Assembly: GCA_938011315.1 (NCBI GenBank)
Contig: CALLUG010000008.1
Coordinates: 1 to 64,000, forward strand
Direction of reading: 5' to 3'
Length of the DNA stretch: 64,000 nt
From: an uncultured Flavobacteriaceae bacterium
Lineage (GTDB): Bacteria; Bacteroidota; Bacteroidia; Flavobacteriales; Flavobacteriaceae
The position numbers were made by a program, and so were the translations under genes. The notes below the pieces were generated by a model. The model was not told where the DNA came from and searched no databases. It worked only from the letters and a program-made list of their open reading frames with translations. Positions 52,999-62,199 of the stretch are shown piece by piece (the stretch's first letter is position 1; each line of letters begins with the position of its first letter).

Positions 52999-53028
52999 CA
53001 AATATACAACATAAGTAGGGTTTAGCAA
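52999..53028 (-). promoter_or_regulatory. Promoter of the suf operon
   Basis: On the minus strand TTG (53026-53028), 19 bp, TATATTTG (52999-53006): a full -33/-7 match. It leaves a 5' untranslated leader of about 90 nt in front of sufA, in which no strong regulatory hairpin was recognised. The 53029-53217 stretch holds no gene. Confidence 0.7.
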
Positions 53029-53217
53029 TACAACCTAACATGATATGATTACAAATAGCGTACAATTTTAAGGTTTTGAATTTTAACGGCTATACTCTTG
53101 TTTATTTTATTGTTAATAGAGTAAGAGTACATCTGGCTATGCGCAAGTTTACTTTTATGAATTTATAGATGCAATTGCACAATCGTTTTGTTGAGTTAGG
53201 GCTATTGCGACGCTTGT

Positions 53218-54147
53218 TTACACAAATTTTTGACGCTCTACCATATAAGTAGTCAACACCTTATTAAAGCCTTGATTAATGTCTGCTTCAACGTATTTAA
53301 TTTTATACTGACCACATTTTAATCGAATTGTATTAAAATACGTACTTACTGCGGTTTTGTAATTGGTTTTAATATTTTCGGCATATAAGTCAATATGATC
53401 GCCTGTTTCTAAATCTAAAAAGCGTTTTGGCTTATTGTCAAAATTGAAAAGAAATTCTTTTTGCTTATCGAATACATGAAACAAAACAACTTCATGTTTG
53501 TTATGCTTTAAATGGCGTAATGCTTCAAACATCTTATCATCGCTAACTGTTGTTTGAAACATATCGGTAAATAAAAACACTAAGGATCGTCTATGTAGTT
53601 TTTCGGCAATTTGGTGTAAGTATTCGTAGGTTTGAGTTTGTTTGTTTTTAGGCTTAGACTTTCCTGTATGTTCAAGCTGATTTAACAGCATATTATGGTG
53701 GCGGTCGCTTCCTTTTTCTGGGGCATAGTAATCATAAGAATCACTGTATATACTTAATCCTACAGCATCGCGTTGTTTTTTTAAAATCCGCATTAAACAA
53801 GCGGAAGCTAGTACTGAGAACCCGATTTTGTTTAGGGACTTTATGCTTAGAGTATTAACTTTTGGATATTGCATAGATCCACTGTTATCTATAATAAGAT
53901 GGCAGCGCAAGTTCGTTTCTTCGTCATAACGCTTAGTGTATAGCTTGTCTGTTTTAGCAAATAGTTTCCAATCAATATGGCGTGTACTCTCGCCTTGATT
54001 GTATATTTTATGCTCTGCAAACTCTGCTGAAAATCCATGAAAAGGACTTTTATGCATTCCTGAAATAAAACCCTCTACAACTTGTTTTGCGAGCAGTTCT
54101 AGGTGCTTAAATCCAGAGGCTTTTTGTAATTCATTTTCTAAATTCAT
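53218..54147 (-). CDS. DUF58 domain protein
   Basis: A 309-residue DUF58 protein, of the von-Willebrand-factor-A-like class found beside MoxR ATPases. It shows the family start GFISGMHKSPFHGFSAEFAE with GESTRHIDWKLFAKTDKLYT KRYDEETNLRCHLIIDNSGS; the MIDAS motif is DNSGSM. Such proteins are linked to stress tolerance and the Bat proteins of aerotolerance. No MoxR or Bat genes are adjacent here. A strong terminator of trxA lies just upstream. Confidence 0.88.
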   Translation of the reverse strand: MNLENELQKASGFKHLELLAKQVVEGFISGMHKSPFHGFSAEFAEHKIYNQGESTRHIDWKLFAKTDKLYTKRYDEETNLRCHLIIDNSGSMQYPKVNTLSIKSLNKIGFSVLASACLMRILKKQRDAVGLSIYSDSYDYYAPEKGSDRHHNMLLNQLEHTGKSKPKNKQTQTYEYLHQIAEKLHRRSLVFLFTDMFQTTVSDDKMFEALRHLKHNKHEVVLFHVFDKQKEFLFNFDNKPKRFLDLETGDHIDLYAENIKTNYKTAVSTYFNTIRLKCGQYKIKYVEADINQGFNKVLTTYMVERQKFV

Positions 54148-54225
54148 AATTTATTAGGTTTCATTTAGTGTAAAATGAAGTATCTTGACAATGAGGTTAG
54201 CATACTATTGTTAAAAGCTCTAAAA

Positions 54226-54262
54226 TAAAAAAGGTTTGACATAATGCCAAACCTTTTTTATT
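54226..54262 (-). terminator. Rho-independent terminator downstream of trxA
   Basis: GGTTTG and CAAACC form a stem with loop ACATAATGC, bordered by six A on the left and six T on the right. On the minus strand it ends the trxA transcript before the DUF58 gene. Confidence 0.85.
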
Positions 54263-54280
54263 TGTAGCAGTTTCAATGTA

Positions 54281-54598
54281 TTATAATATGCTATTGATTG
54301 CATCTTCATATACATTTTTTGGTACGACACCTACTTGGCGTCCTACAACTTCGCCATTTTGGAAGACTAAAACTGTTGGGATGTTACGTACACCATACTT
54401 GCTAGCAAATTCTTGATTTGCATCAACATCTATTTTACCAACAATAGCTTTACCTTCAAACTCATTGCTAATTTCTTCTATTATTGGACCAACCATTCTG
54501 CACGGGCCACACCAAGCAGCCCAAAAATCTACCAATACTGGTTTATCGCTTTTCAATACGGTTTCTTCGAACGTCGCATCTGTAATCTCTAATGCCAT
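54281..54598 (-). CDS. trxA: Thioredoxin
   Basis: A 105-residue thioredoxin with redox-active WCGPC in DFWAAWCGPCRMVGPIIEEI, cis-Pro in YGVRNIPTVLVFQNGEV, and the standard C-terminus. It reduces disulfides in cytoplasmic enzymes. It is monocistronic and followed by its own terminator; the 330-bp upstream gap shows no gene. Confidence 0.95.
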   Translation of the reverse strand: MALEITDATFEETVLKSDKPVLVDFWAAWCGPCRMVGPIIEEISNEFEGKAIVGKIDVDANQEFASKYGVRNIPTVLVFQNGEVVGRQVGVVPKNVYEDAINSIL

Positions 54599-54835
54599 AA
54601 TATTTTAGTTTAATTTTAATACACAATATTAGTCATAAAAAAAAAATAAATCTTACATGTAGTGCATCTGTTTTGCTTATGGTTACATTATGTTATCTTA
54701 TAGTTTTTAAGCAAAGTGTTTTAACTTGGTGTTAATTAGACTAAAGTTGTCTTCTTTTTTATGTTATAACATTATAAGTTACTAAAATCCTCGCAGACTT
54801 TCTATCTATAATTTATTTGTTAACTTTAAGGCTTA

Positions 54836-54905
54836 AACGGGTAACTAATACTACACAACAGGATTGTAATAGAAAAGAGTCATACCCGTTAGGCATCACT
54901 CTTTT
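54836..54905. promoter_or_regulatory. Two mutually exclusive hairpins downstream of sucC
   Basis: AACGGGTA (54836-54843) can pair with TACCCGTT (54883-54890), both 8 of 8. Alternatively, AAAAGAGT (54873-54880) can pair with ACTCTTTT (54898-54905), also 8 of 8, with a T/A-rich tail on either strand. The two stems share the strand around 54883-54890. On the minus strand they lie just after the sucC stop and may terminate or regulate its transcript. Switch behaviour is inferred only. Confidence 0.4.
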
Positions 54906-54928
54906 TATTACGCCTATATTAAAAATAG

Positions 54929-56122
54929 CTAGTTTTTTAAAACAGCTTGCACTTTGTCTGCTGCTTCTTGAAACTCTACGGCGCTCTGCACGTCTAATCC
55001 AGAATTGTCAATAAGTTTTTTTGCAATATCGGCATTGGTTCCTTGTAAACGTACAATAATAGGCACGTTTATATTTTTCATGTTTTTGTAGGCATCAATA
55101 ACACCTTGTGCTACGCGATCACAGCGCACAATACCTCCAAAAATATTAATTAAAATTGCTTTTACGGCAGGGTCTTTTAGTATAATTTTAAAGGCAGCTT
55201 CTACGCGAGCAGCATCTGCTGTACCGCCTACATCTAGAAAGTTAGCTGGTTCTCCTCCAGCTTGTTTAATTAAATCCATTGTTGCCATAGCTAATCCTGC
55301 TCCATTAACCATACAACCTACATTTCCATCTAAGTCCACATAGTTTAGACCTAGTTCTCCTGCTTCAACTTCAATAGCATTTTCTTCCCTAATATCTCTT
55401 AGGTCTAAATAATCTTTATGGCGGTACAATGCGTTATCATCGATAGTCACTTTAGCATCTACTGCCATTATTTTGTTATCACTGGTTTTTAATACTGGAT
55501 TAATTTCAAACAATGACGAATCGGATTTTACATAAGCTGTATATAGAGCCATGACAAACTTTGTCATTTCTTTAAACGCCAATCCAGACAAGCCTAAATT
55601 AAAAGCGACGCGACGTGCCTGAAATGCTAGTAAGCCTGTTGCTGGATCTACCTCTTCTGTAAAGATTAAATGAGGTGTTTTTTCTGCTACAGTTTCAATA
55701 TCCATTCCTCCTTCTGTAGAGTACATTATCATGTTTTTTCCTGTACCACGATTTAGCAATACAGACATATAAAACTCACTTGTTTCACTCTCCCCTGGAT
55801 AATACACATCTTCGGCTACTAGTACTTGGTGTACTCGCTTTCCTTGAGCAGAAGTTTGAGGTGTTACCAAATCCATACCTATAATGGTATCTGCAATACG
55901 TTCTACTTCTTGTAAGTTTTTAGCAAGTTTTACTCCACCGCCTTTTCCGCGACCTCCAGCATGAACTTGTGCTTTTATAACATGCCAACTGGTTCCAGTT
56001 TCAGAGGTTAATGTTTTTGCAGCTGCTACTGCTTCTTGAGGCGTTTGTGCTACAATACCTCGTTGGATACGTACACCAAAACTGCTTAGTATTTCTTTAC
56101 CTTGATATTCGTGTAGATTCAT
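54929..56122 (-). CDS. sucC: Succinyl-CoA synthetase (ADP-forming) beta subunit
   Basis: SucC (397 residues) makes succinate and ATP (or GTP) from succinyl-CoA in the citric-acid cycle. ATP-grasp features: MNLHEYQGKEILSSFGVRIQ, HVIKAQVHAGGRGKGGGVKL, and FLDVGGTADAARVEAAFKI with ILINIFGGIVRCDRVAQGVI DAYKN. The sucD gene is not in this window. A full promoter lies directly upstream. Confidence 0.95.
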   Translation of the reverse strand: MNLHEYQGKEILSSFGVRIQRGIVAQTPQEAVAAAKTLTSETGTSWHVIKAQVHAGGRGKGGGVKLAKNLQEVERIADTIIGMDLVTPQTSAQGKRVHQVLVAEDVYYPGESETSEFYMSVLLNRGTGKNMIMYSTEGGMDIETVAEKTPHLIFTEEVDPATGLLAFQARRVAFNLGLSGLAFKEMTKFVMALYTAYVKSDSSLFEINPVLKTSDNKIMAVDAKVTIDDNALYRHKDYLDLRDIREENAIEVEAGELGLNYVDLDGNVGCMVNGAGLAMATMDLIKQAGGEPANFLDVGGTADAARVEAAFKIILKDPAVKAILINIFGGIVRCDRVAQGVIDAYKNMKNINVPIIVRLQGTNADIAKKLIDNSGLDVQSAVEFQEAADKVQAVLKN

Positions 56123-56149
56123 ATTTTTTACAAATTATTTTTCGCTCCG

Positions 56150-56180
56150 CAAATGTAACCATAGTTCAACTTTTAACCAA
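56150..56180 (-). promoter_or_regulatory. Promoter of sucC
   Basis: On the minus strand TTG (56178-56180), 20 bp, TACATTTG (56150-56157). It lies 28-58 bp before the sucC start, leaving a short leader. The remaining gap (56181-56622) shows no gene, RNA or repeat. Confidence 0.65.
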
Positions 56181-56622
56181 TAATTTTAAATTGTAAAAGA
56201 GGTTTGTTGTTATACAATTAAACATTTGTAGAATATTGTTTTGTTTTAGACTGAAATACAACTAGTACATTACAAAAGCACCTAGCACACATATTAAAAC
56301 TTATTACTATGGACTACAAAGTCTTAATTAAGCACGGTAAAAACCTACACAAGTCTTATTTATATTTATGATTCGCATAAAATTGAAGCACATTATAGAT
56401 GTTAGATTCTATGTTTAATAATGATAACTAATTTAATTTCTCAATATCATCCTACCGAGGCTTTATAGTACATCAATTAAAACTCTTTTAGAAATCAAAC
56501 ACTATTATCTTAAAGTTTATATGTTTAAATAATTATGTGAGCTTTAGTAGGATTGTTTTAAAATACTTAACTGCATCCATATCAGATATATGACTCATAA
56601 TTTATTTCACTTTTAATGCTAT

Positions 56623-59091
56623 TTATAATGTAATATTTGTAATGCCTTGTGCCCTAAAAATTTTAGCTAGCTGTTGCACATGTGGTTTTAGTAATGTGGT
56701 ATTGTCGTTATCTAACGCGAATTGAAACGATGTTCTTTGGTAATATTTCCCTTTAAACTCACTTACAGGATATCTTACATCTGTTTTTATAATTTTAATT
56801 TCTATACTGTCTTGATAACCTGATGTTTTTGCTGATTTTGAACGAAACGTATTTAAGTCTTTTGACTTTGAAAACACAAACGTATTTTGAATCTCTTTTT
56901 TTGAAAATGCAGAAATCATACGTTCAATAGCGGATAAAGAGATGGGGGTAAATCTTTGATAAAGTTCATCTTCACTTATAGCATACTCTCCATGTTCTGA
57001 AACTGTAATAGTAATACGTCGTTTATTATCTTTTTTTAGTTCTCCTTCTGTTAGTGTATAAGTCCCTATGGGTATTGTAATTGGGTCTGAATCATCTAAT
57101 AAATCTAGTGCATTATGTTCTGAAGTATTATAAGGAAAAGCAAACGTGGATTTTATTTCTTCGGGGGTTAACTTATTAGAAACTTTATAATACGATGTCC
57201 CATCATATAAAATTTTAACGTAAGGAAGAAGGGGCGAAATAGGGAATTTTAAATCTTTTTTGTCAGTTTTTGATAGAGAATAAATAAGCATTTGTCTTAA
57301 TTCCATCCACAAATCGTTCATTATCTTTTTATCCTTTTTTGATTTCTTTATAAAGTGTGGTTTTTGGTAACGTAAAGTCTCGTATCTATCATATTTCTTC
57401 AAGAATTCTTCTCTAGTATTTACTGTTGTTTTAGAGTTCTTATTTTTAGTAATGGTTTTTAACGTTCCGTTTTTAATAATCTCCTTTTTGGATTTTGCAG
57501 AAGGAATTGGTGCCAAAGGATTAAGTTGATGTGCGTGTTTATTTTGTTCGGAAATGCTTTCGTACAAACGCTTGCCTTGATAATATAAAACCTTTAGGGC
57601 TGAATTATCTAACCTGTCCCCTTCAAGAAACTGGTGTAGTTGTTTAGTATATGTTTTTGACAAGGCTTTATACTCGTTAATTTTGACATTTTTGTAAGCT
57701 CTATTAAATCCCTTTTTTGTAAAAAGACTTACTTGGTATGCTTGAGGGAATTTTTTACTTCGAGCATTTTTATGAATAAAACTGCTAGTATAATACTCAA
57801 TATCACTATATAATAAGGTGTTTAATTTTGAATTGTCAATAACTTTTGTGTCCAACCATAAGGCATAATTAACTTTGTTTTTCCATAAATTGTAGGTGTC
57901 TTTGGTAGGAGTTTTAGGCTGTACGTTTTCTAAGTCATTAGCAGGTATTACTATTTCTTGAGGAGGTTTTGAAACAGACTTTCTTTGTGTGTCTGACATT
58001 ATATTGTGATAAATAACACAAGCTCGTTCATACTTGTTGTGATTAATGACATTTGTTTTTTTATATGTTACAATAAATGCTTTATATTCTTCCATTAATT
58101 CTTGAGAAGCTTCTTTCTGTGAATTTTGTTGTGTTTTTCCTGCATTAGTTTTGGTCAATATAGTATTGTCCACGCTACTCAAGGTTTTTTCTACAACAAG
58201 CGTATTGCTAAAGCCATATAGGGTTATTGCTAATAAGGGTAAAAGGACTAAACTCCGTAATACCATTGTACTTTTTGATGTTTGTGTTTTCATAACTGTA
58301 AATCGTTTTTTGATTGATGAATAATTGATGGTACTTACTAATTGTTGTTTTGGCTTTTTCGAAGAAAATTCTAACAAAAGTTGTTGATAAAAGCTCACTT
58401 TTGCTCCTTTATTTAAAACCCCTTGGTCTGCTAAAAATTCGTGGTTAAGTTTAATAGCACGTTTTGTGATATACAACAACGGATTAAACCATAAAACAAC
58501 TTGTAAACTCTGTATAATCAAAATATCTATGCTATGCCTTTGTCTTGCATGGGTTTGCTCATGCCAAAGCACCTCTTTTGGAATTTGATTGGTTTCAAAC
58601 TTTTGTTTATTAAAAAAGATATAATTTAAAAACGTATAAGGTAATGTGTCTTCTTGTAATAAAACGCTTGTATAATTTAGAATCTTATATTTTGGATTGG
58701 TTTTAATTTTATGTTTAATCTGGTATAAATTCACAATAAACTTTAGTCCAAAAATAAGAACGCCAAAACCGTATATACTCCATAGTAGTATTTGCCAATA
58801 ACTTAATTTTATTACTAAAAAACTAGAAGGAGTTTGAGCTATATTAGAACTATAGGACTTTGCATTGGGTACGCTAGTTATTAATGTTTCTGTTACTATT
58901 TTGTTCGTGTCAATTGGTACTAATTCTACATAGGTTGTAAACGTAATTAACGGAACACCTATGGCCAAAGCTATAGCTCCTAGCAGATAAAACCGCTTAA
59001 AGAAATGCACGCTCTCTTGTTCTAAAAACAGTTTGTAAAACGCCAAAAAAATGCTTAAAATGGCTGTGAATTTTAACACATAGAGCAGCAT
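56623..59091 (-). CDS. BlaR1-type M56 membrane metallopeptidase
   Basis: An 822-residue sensor-protease that probably cleaves the BlaI-type repressor when a signal arrives. Residues 1-125 hold membrane helices (YVLKFTAILSIFLAFYKLFL); the M56 zinc protease domain contains HEQTHARQ at about 177 and the third ligand in LNHEFLADQG at about 216. Another helix follows at about 273-293. The remaining ~530 residues are a large periplasmic region rich in Lys/Ser/Thr with no penicillin-binding (DD-peptidase-like) sensor domain in view. Bacteroidetes proteins of this kind therefore sense something other than beta-lactams. It is 2 bp downstream of the repressor gene. Confidence 0.85.
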   Translation of the reverse strand: MLLYVLKFTAILSIFLAFYKLFLEQESVHFFKRFYLLGAIALAIGVPLITFTTYVELVPIDTNKIVTETLITSVPNAKSYSSNIAQTPSSFLVIKLSYWQILLWSIYGFGVLIFGLKFIVNLYQIKHKIKTNPKYKILNYTSVLLQEDTLPYTFLNYIFFNKQKFETNQIPKEVLWHEQTHARQRHSIDILIIQSLQVVLWFNPLLYITKRAIKLNHEFLADQGVLNKGAKVSFYQQLLLEFSSKKPKQQLVSTINYSSIKKRFTVMKTQTSKSTMVLRSLVLLPLLAITLYGFSNTLVVEKTLSSVDNTILTKTNAGKTQQNSQKEASQELMEEYKAFIVTYKKTNVINHNKYERACVIYHNIMSDTQRKSVSKPPQEIVIPANDLENVQPKTPTKDTYNLWKNKVNYALWLDTKVIDNSKLNTLLYSDIEYYTSSFIHKNARSKKFPQAYQVSLFTKKGFNRAYKNVKINEYKALSKTYTKQLHQFLEGDRLDNSALKVLYYQGKRLYESISEQNKHAHQLNPLAPIPSAKSKKEIIKNGTLKTITKNKNSKTTVNTREEFLKKYDRYETLRYQKPHFIKKSKKDKKIMNDLWMELRQMLIYSLSKTDKKDLKFPISPLLPYVKILYDGTSYYKVSNKLTPEEIKSTFAFPYNTSEHNALDLLDDSDPITIPIGTYTLTEGELKKDNKRRITITVSEHGEYAISEDELYQRFTPISLSAIERMISAFSKKEIQNTFVFSKSKDLNTFRSKSAKTSGYQDSIEIKIIKTDVRYPVSEFKGKYYQRTSFQFALDNDNTTLLKPHVQQLAKIFRAQGITNITL

Positions 59092-59093
59092 AG

Positions 59094-59459
59094 TTATCTG
59101 TTTTTTATCTGTTTATCTATCAAGTCTCTTAGGTCTTGTAATTCTTCTTTACTCAAATTGGTACTTTCTGTAAAAAAGGAAGCAAACTGTGGGGCACTAT
59201 TGTCAAAAAAACGCTGAATAAGCCCTTTTACATGCTTAGAAAAATAATCTTTTTTCCTAACCAAAGGGTAATATTCTCTTGATTTTCCATAAAGGGTGTA
59301 CGCCACAAAACCTTTATTTATCATCCGCTTTAAAAGTGTTGCTACTGTTGTGGTTGCTGGTTTAGGCTTAGAGTAGCTATTAAGAATATCTTTCATAAAA
59401 GCTTTTTCTAACTTCCATAAGTGCTGCATTAAGTGTTCTTCTGCTTTAGATAGATGCAT
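59094..59459 (-). CDS. BlaI/MecI/CopY-family repressor
   Basis: A 121-residue winged-helix repressor: LSKAEEHLMQHLWKLEKAFM, SKPKPATTTVATLLKRMINK, GFVAYTLYGKSREYYPLV. Its C-terminal helices dimerise. It is co-transcribed with, and probably cleaved through, the M56 protein directly downstream, and is likely to repress its own promoter via the dyads upstream (59461-59523). Confidence 0.92.
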   Translation of the reverse strand: MHLSKAEEHLMQHLWKLEKAFMKDILNSYSKPKPATTTVATLLKRMINKGFVAYTLYGKSREYYPLVRKKDYFSKHVKGLIQRFFDNSAPQFASFFTESTNLSKEELQDLRDLIDKQIKNR

Positions 59460-59460
59460 G

Positions 59461-59523
59461 TTCTACAATATTAGATTTAACTCTACAAATATAGAGCAAA
59501 AATATTATTCTACAAACATAGAG
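59461..59523. promoter_or_regulatory. Operator with three dyads and promoter of the BlaI/BlaR1 pair
   Basis: Three 16-bp dyads lie in a row: TTCTACAATATTAGAT (59461-59476), CTCTACAAATATAGAG (59481-59496, arms perfect) and TTCTACAAACATAGAG (59508-59523). On the minus strand the promoter is TTG (59513-59515, inside the third dyad), 19 bp, TATATTTG (59486-59493, inside the second). Repressor binding to the dyads would therefore block the promoter. Confidence 0.65.
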
Positions 59524-59548
59524 CTAATTAAACTATGTTAAAGTTTAT

Positions 59549-61420
59549 CTAAGATGCTTTAGTTGTGTTAATCGCAGTCGTATTGAGCCAATGTAAACAA
59601 TCCTGAAAATTATTAAAAATATGATTGTTGGGAATTAAATCTGGAATGATATCAATACGTTCCATCATATAGCGAGGCTGTTTTAGGACACCCACTAATA
59701 AAACATGTTTATTAGATTTTTTTAAATCAATCATAACATCTTCTAATGCGTATAAACCCGACTGGTCTATGTATCGCATCTTGTCCATACGGATAATAAT
59801 TTGAGTTGCTGTTGCAGGAATTTGATTTATAATTTGTTGGAAACTACTTGTAGAGCCAAAAAACAAAGGCCCCTCAATGTGTTTAATAAACACTTTTTCT
59901 TTTAAGTCGGTAGGGAAATTAATTTCGTCTGTCCAAGCCTCTTCTTTCAAAGCCTTCACATTAGATTGTGACCCTGTTAAATCGCCTATTTTTTTCATAA
60001 ATAACAACGAGGCCATCACTAAACCAATTCCCACGGCATAAACTAAATTCCAAAATGTAGATAACAGCAATACTGTAATCATAATTATAACCTCAGAGTT
60101 TAGTTTTAATGGGCCAAAGCCTAAATCTTTTGGTAAACTAGAAATTGCTTTTAAGCCTTTGTAATCGATAACTCCAATGCCCACGGTAATTAAAATTCCC
60201 GCCAAGACTGCTGCTGGTATTTTTGAGGCGATGGAGCTTAGTCCTAAAAAAATGATTAGCAACACAATACCGGCAATCATTCCCGAACGTCTTGTTTTCC
60301 CTCCAGACTTAATATTTACAACGGTACGGATAGTCGCTCCAGCGCCCGGAATACCTCCAAAGATTGCCGCAATACTATTACCTATACCTTGCCCTATTAG
60401 TTCTTTGTTAGGGCTATGCTTCGTTTTGGTCATATTATCTGCAACAACGCTTGTTAGCAACGAATCTATAGCGCCTAATAATGCTAGTGTTAATGCCGTA
60501 AGAATATAGGGGCTTATTGCTTTAAAATTAAACGCTGTAAAAATTTCCCATTTAGGAATTGGTATGCCTCCTGGTATTTTTTCTATAGGAATATAATTTA
60601 GATTTAAACCATAAGCAATAGCAGACATAAAAACTAAAGCAACTAGAGTACTTGGTACGGCTTTAGTTAGTTTTTTAAATCCATAAATAATACAAATAGT
60701 ACCTAAAGCCAAAATGAGTTCAAGCCAGTTCACGTTTTTTAAGGCTCTTGGTAATATTTTTAGTGTCCCTAGCGTTCCTGAGCTACTTTTTGAGGCTAGT
60801 GTCTTGGACTCAGTGTATATGGCTTGTTCTGTAATATTAGGAAATCGCTGAGCAGCTTGTTTCAAGTTGTCCACAACAAGTAAGTCGTCTCCTGTTTCTT
60901 CTTCCAGTAGTGTTTCTAAAATAAGTGCTTTTGCTTGTGGTACAAACTGCTCCACAAATTGTTTATCTTCTTTTGGGTAATATCCAACAGAGGGCAAAAT
61001 TTGGGTAATTAAGATAATAAGCCCTATAGCAGTCATAAAACCAGATACTACGGGGTAGGGAATAAAACGAATGTATTTGCCAAGTCCTACTAAGCCAAAA
61101 GCAACTTGCATTAATCCTGCTAGTAAAAACACGGTCAGTATTGCAGGTAGTGCTTTGCTCAAATCTCCTTTATTTGCCGCTACAATTCCTGCTATAACTA
61201 CCATACTAACGGCGGTCATTGGAGCCGTAGGGCCAGATATTTGCGTATTTGTTCCTCCAAAAAGCGAGGCAAAAAAACTAATAAAAACGGCACCAAAAAT
61301 ACCTGCAGTTGGTCCTAAGCCAGAAGATACTCCAAAGGCCAATGCCAAAGGCAGTGCTACAATACCGGAGGTAAGCCCTCCAAAGGCATCGCCTTTAAGG
61401 TTTGAAAACAAATGCTTCAT
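59549..61420 (-). CDS. SulP-family anion transporter with STAS domain
   Basis: A 623-residue SLC26/SulP permease. The membrane core (residues 1-440) shows GDAFGGLTSGIVALPLALAF, NTQISGPTAPMTAVSMVV, and GGIPGAGATIRTVVNIKSGG. Residues 500-600 form a cytoplasmic STAS domain (GPLFFGSTSSFQQIINQIPA, IIRMDKMRYIDQSGLYALED). Substrate may be sulfate, bicarbonate or another anion. It is the last gene of the cluster SulP - carbonic anhydrase - DUF2490 - SulP, which favours bicarbonate. Confidence 0.88.
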   Translation of the reverse strand: MKHLFSNLKGDAFGGLTSGIVALPLALAFGVSSGLGPTAGIFGAVFISFFASLFGGTNTQISGPTAPMTAVSMVVIAGIVAANKGDLSKALPAILTVFLLAGLMQVAFGLVGLGKYIRFIPYPVVSGFMTAIGLIILITQILPSVGYYPKEDKQFVEQFVPQAKALILETLLEEETGDDLLVVDNLKQAAQRFPNITEQAIYTESKTLASKSSSGTLGTLKILPRALKNVNWLELILALGTICIIYGFKKLTKAVPSTLVALVFMSAIAYGLNLNYIPIEKIPGGIPIPKWEIFTAFNFKAISPYILTALTLALLGAIDSLLTSVVADNMTKTKHSPNKELIGQGIGNSIAAIFGGIPGAGATIRTVVNIKSGGKTRRSGMIAGIVLLIIFLGLSSIASKIPAAVLAGILITVGIGVIDYKGLKAISSLPKDLGFGPLKLNSEVIIMITVLLLSTFWNLVYAVGIGLVMASLLFMKKIGDLTGSQSNVKALKEEAWTDEINFPTDLKEKVFIKHIEGPLFFGSTSSFQQIINQIPATATQIIIRMDKMRYIDQSGLYALEDVMIDLKKSNKHVLLVGVLKQPRYMMERIDIIPDLIPNNHIFNNFQDCLHWLNTTAINTTKAS

Positions 61421-61506
61421 ATTTAAAACAAATTTAAGTCAACCATAAAAATACTCTTATTTTTTAAGACGCTTACATCTGTAATGTGCTATTATACCTA
61501 AGCATA

Positions 61507-62196
61507 CTAAAAGTTAACAAATGCTATAATATTTAGTTGATCTCTACTCGAGGTTTCAAAAAATTGATTAAGATATCCTAACTCAAACCTAATGTTTTTT
61601 GTTAACTTATAGCCTAACCCCCCATAAACTCTATTACGGTCAAATATAGAGGTTTCGGTATTTAAAAATATTTCGTTGTATGCCGAGAGGTATAGTTTTC
61701 TTTTATCTAAAGCATTTTCGTCAACTTGTTTTTTCCCTAAAGGAATATTGACCCCTAAAAAGTAACGAAATCGCAATCTAAAATCGCTTTCCACAAAGCG
61801 CTGCTCAAAACGATATCTGTGACTTAAGGAAATGCCTGCATATTTTTGTTTTGTAGTAAATTGCTGAAAAATTCGATGTTCATTCACAGATTCTTTTTCG
61901 TTGGTATCACCTATGAAGTTTCTGGACAAAATATAGCCATAACCGAGCAAAAGATTATTATTGTTTTCGGTAAGATTGTATCCCAATCCTGTTCGCAACA
62001 ACAATTGCTCGAGATCTCCTATAGCATCAAAGTTTCTGTATTGTACTTCATTATGAATATTCCATCCTTTTTCTAATTGTTTGCTTCCTATATAAATTAG
62101 CCAATTTCCAAAATCACTTTCTTGACTTGTTATTTTAGAAAAAGGTAGCACCAACATTAGTGTTAGTACTACCCATTGTATTTTTTTTATAAACAT
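61507..62196 (-). CDS. DUF2490 outer-membrane protein
   Basis: A 229-residue protein with a signal peptide (QWVVLTLMLVLPFSKITSQE). The mature part has alternating polar and hydrophobic residues ending in Phe (NIRFELGYLNQFF ... IIAFVNF), the signature of a beta-barrel. It contains NIHNEVQYRNFDAIGDLEQL and LYLSAYNEIFLNTETSIFDR, typical of DUF2490. It is 3 bp downstream of the carbonic anhydrase gene and co-transcribed. It may provide an outer-membrane pore for the same pathway; this is inferred from position only. Confidence 0.82.
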   Translation of the reverse strand: MFIKKIQWVVLTLMLVLPFSKITSQESDFGNWLIYIGSKQLEKGWNIHNEVQYRNFDAIGDLEQLLLRTGLGYNLTENNNNLLLGYGYILSRNFIGDTNEKESVNEHRIFQQFTTKQKYAGISLSHRYRFEQRFVESDFRLRFRYFLGVNIPLGKKQVDENALDKRKLYLSAYNEIFLNTETSIFDRNRVYGGLGYKLTKNIRFELGYLNQFFETSSRDQLNIIAFVNF

Positions 62197-62199
62197 AGT

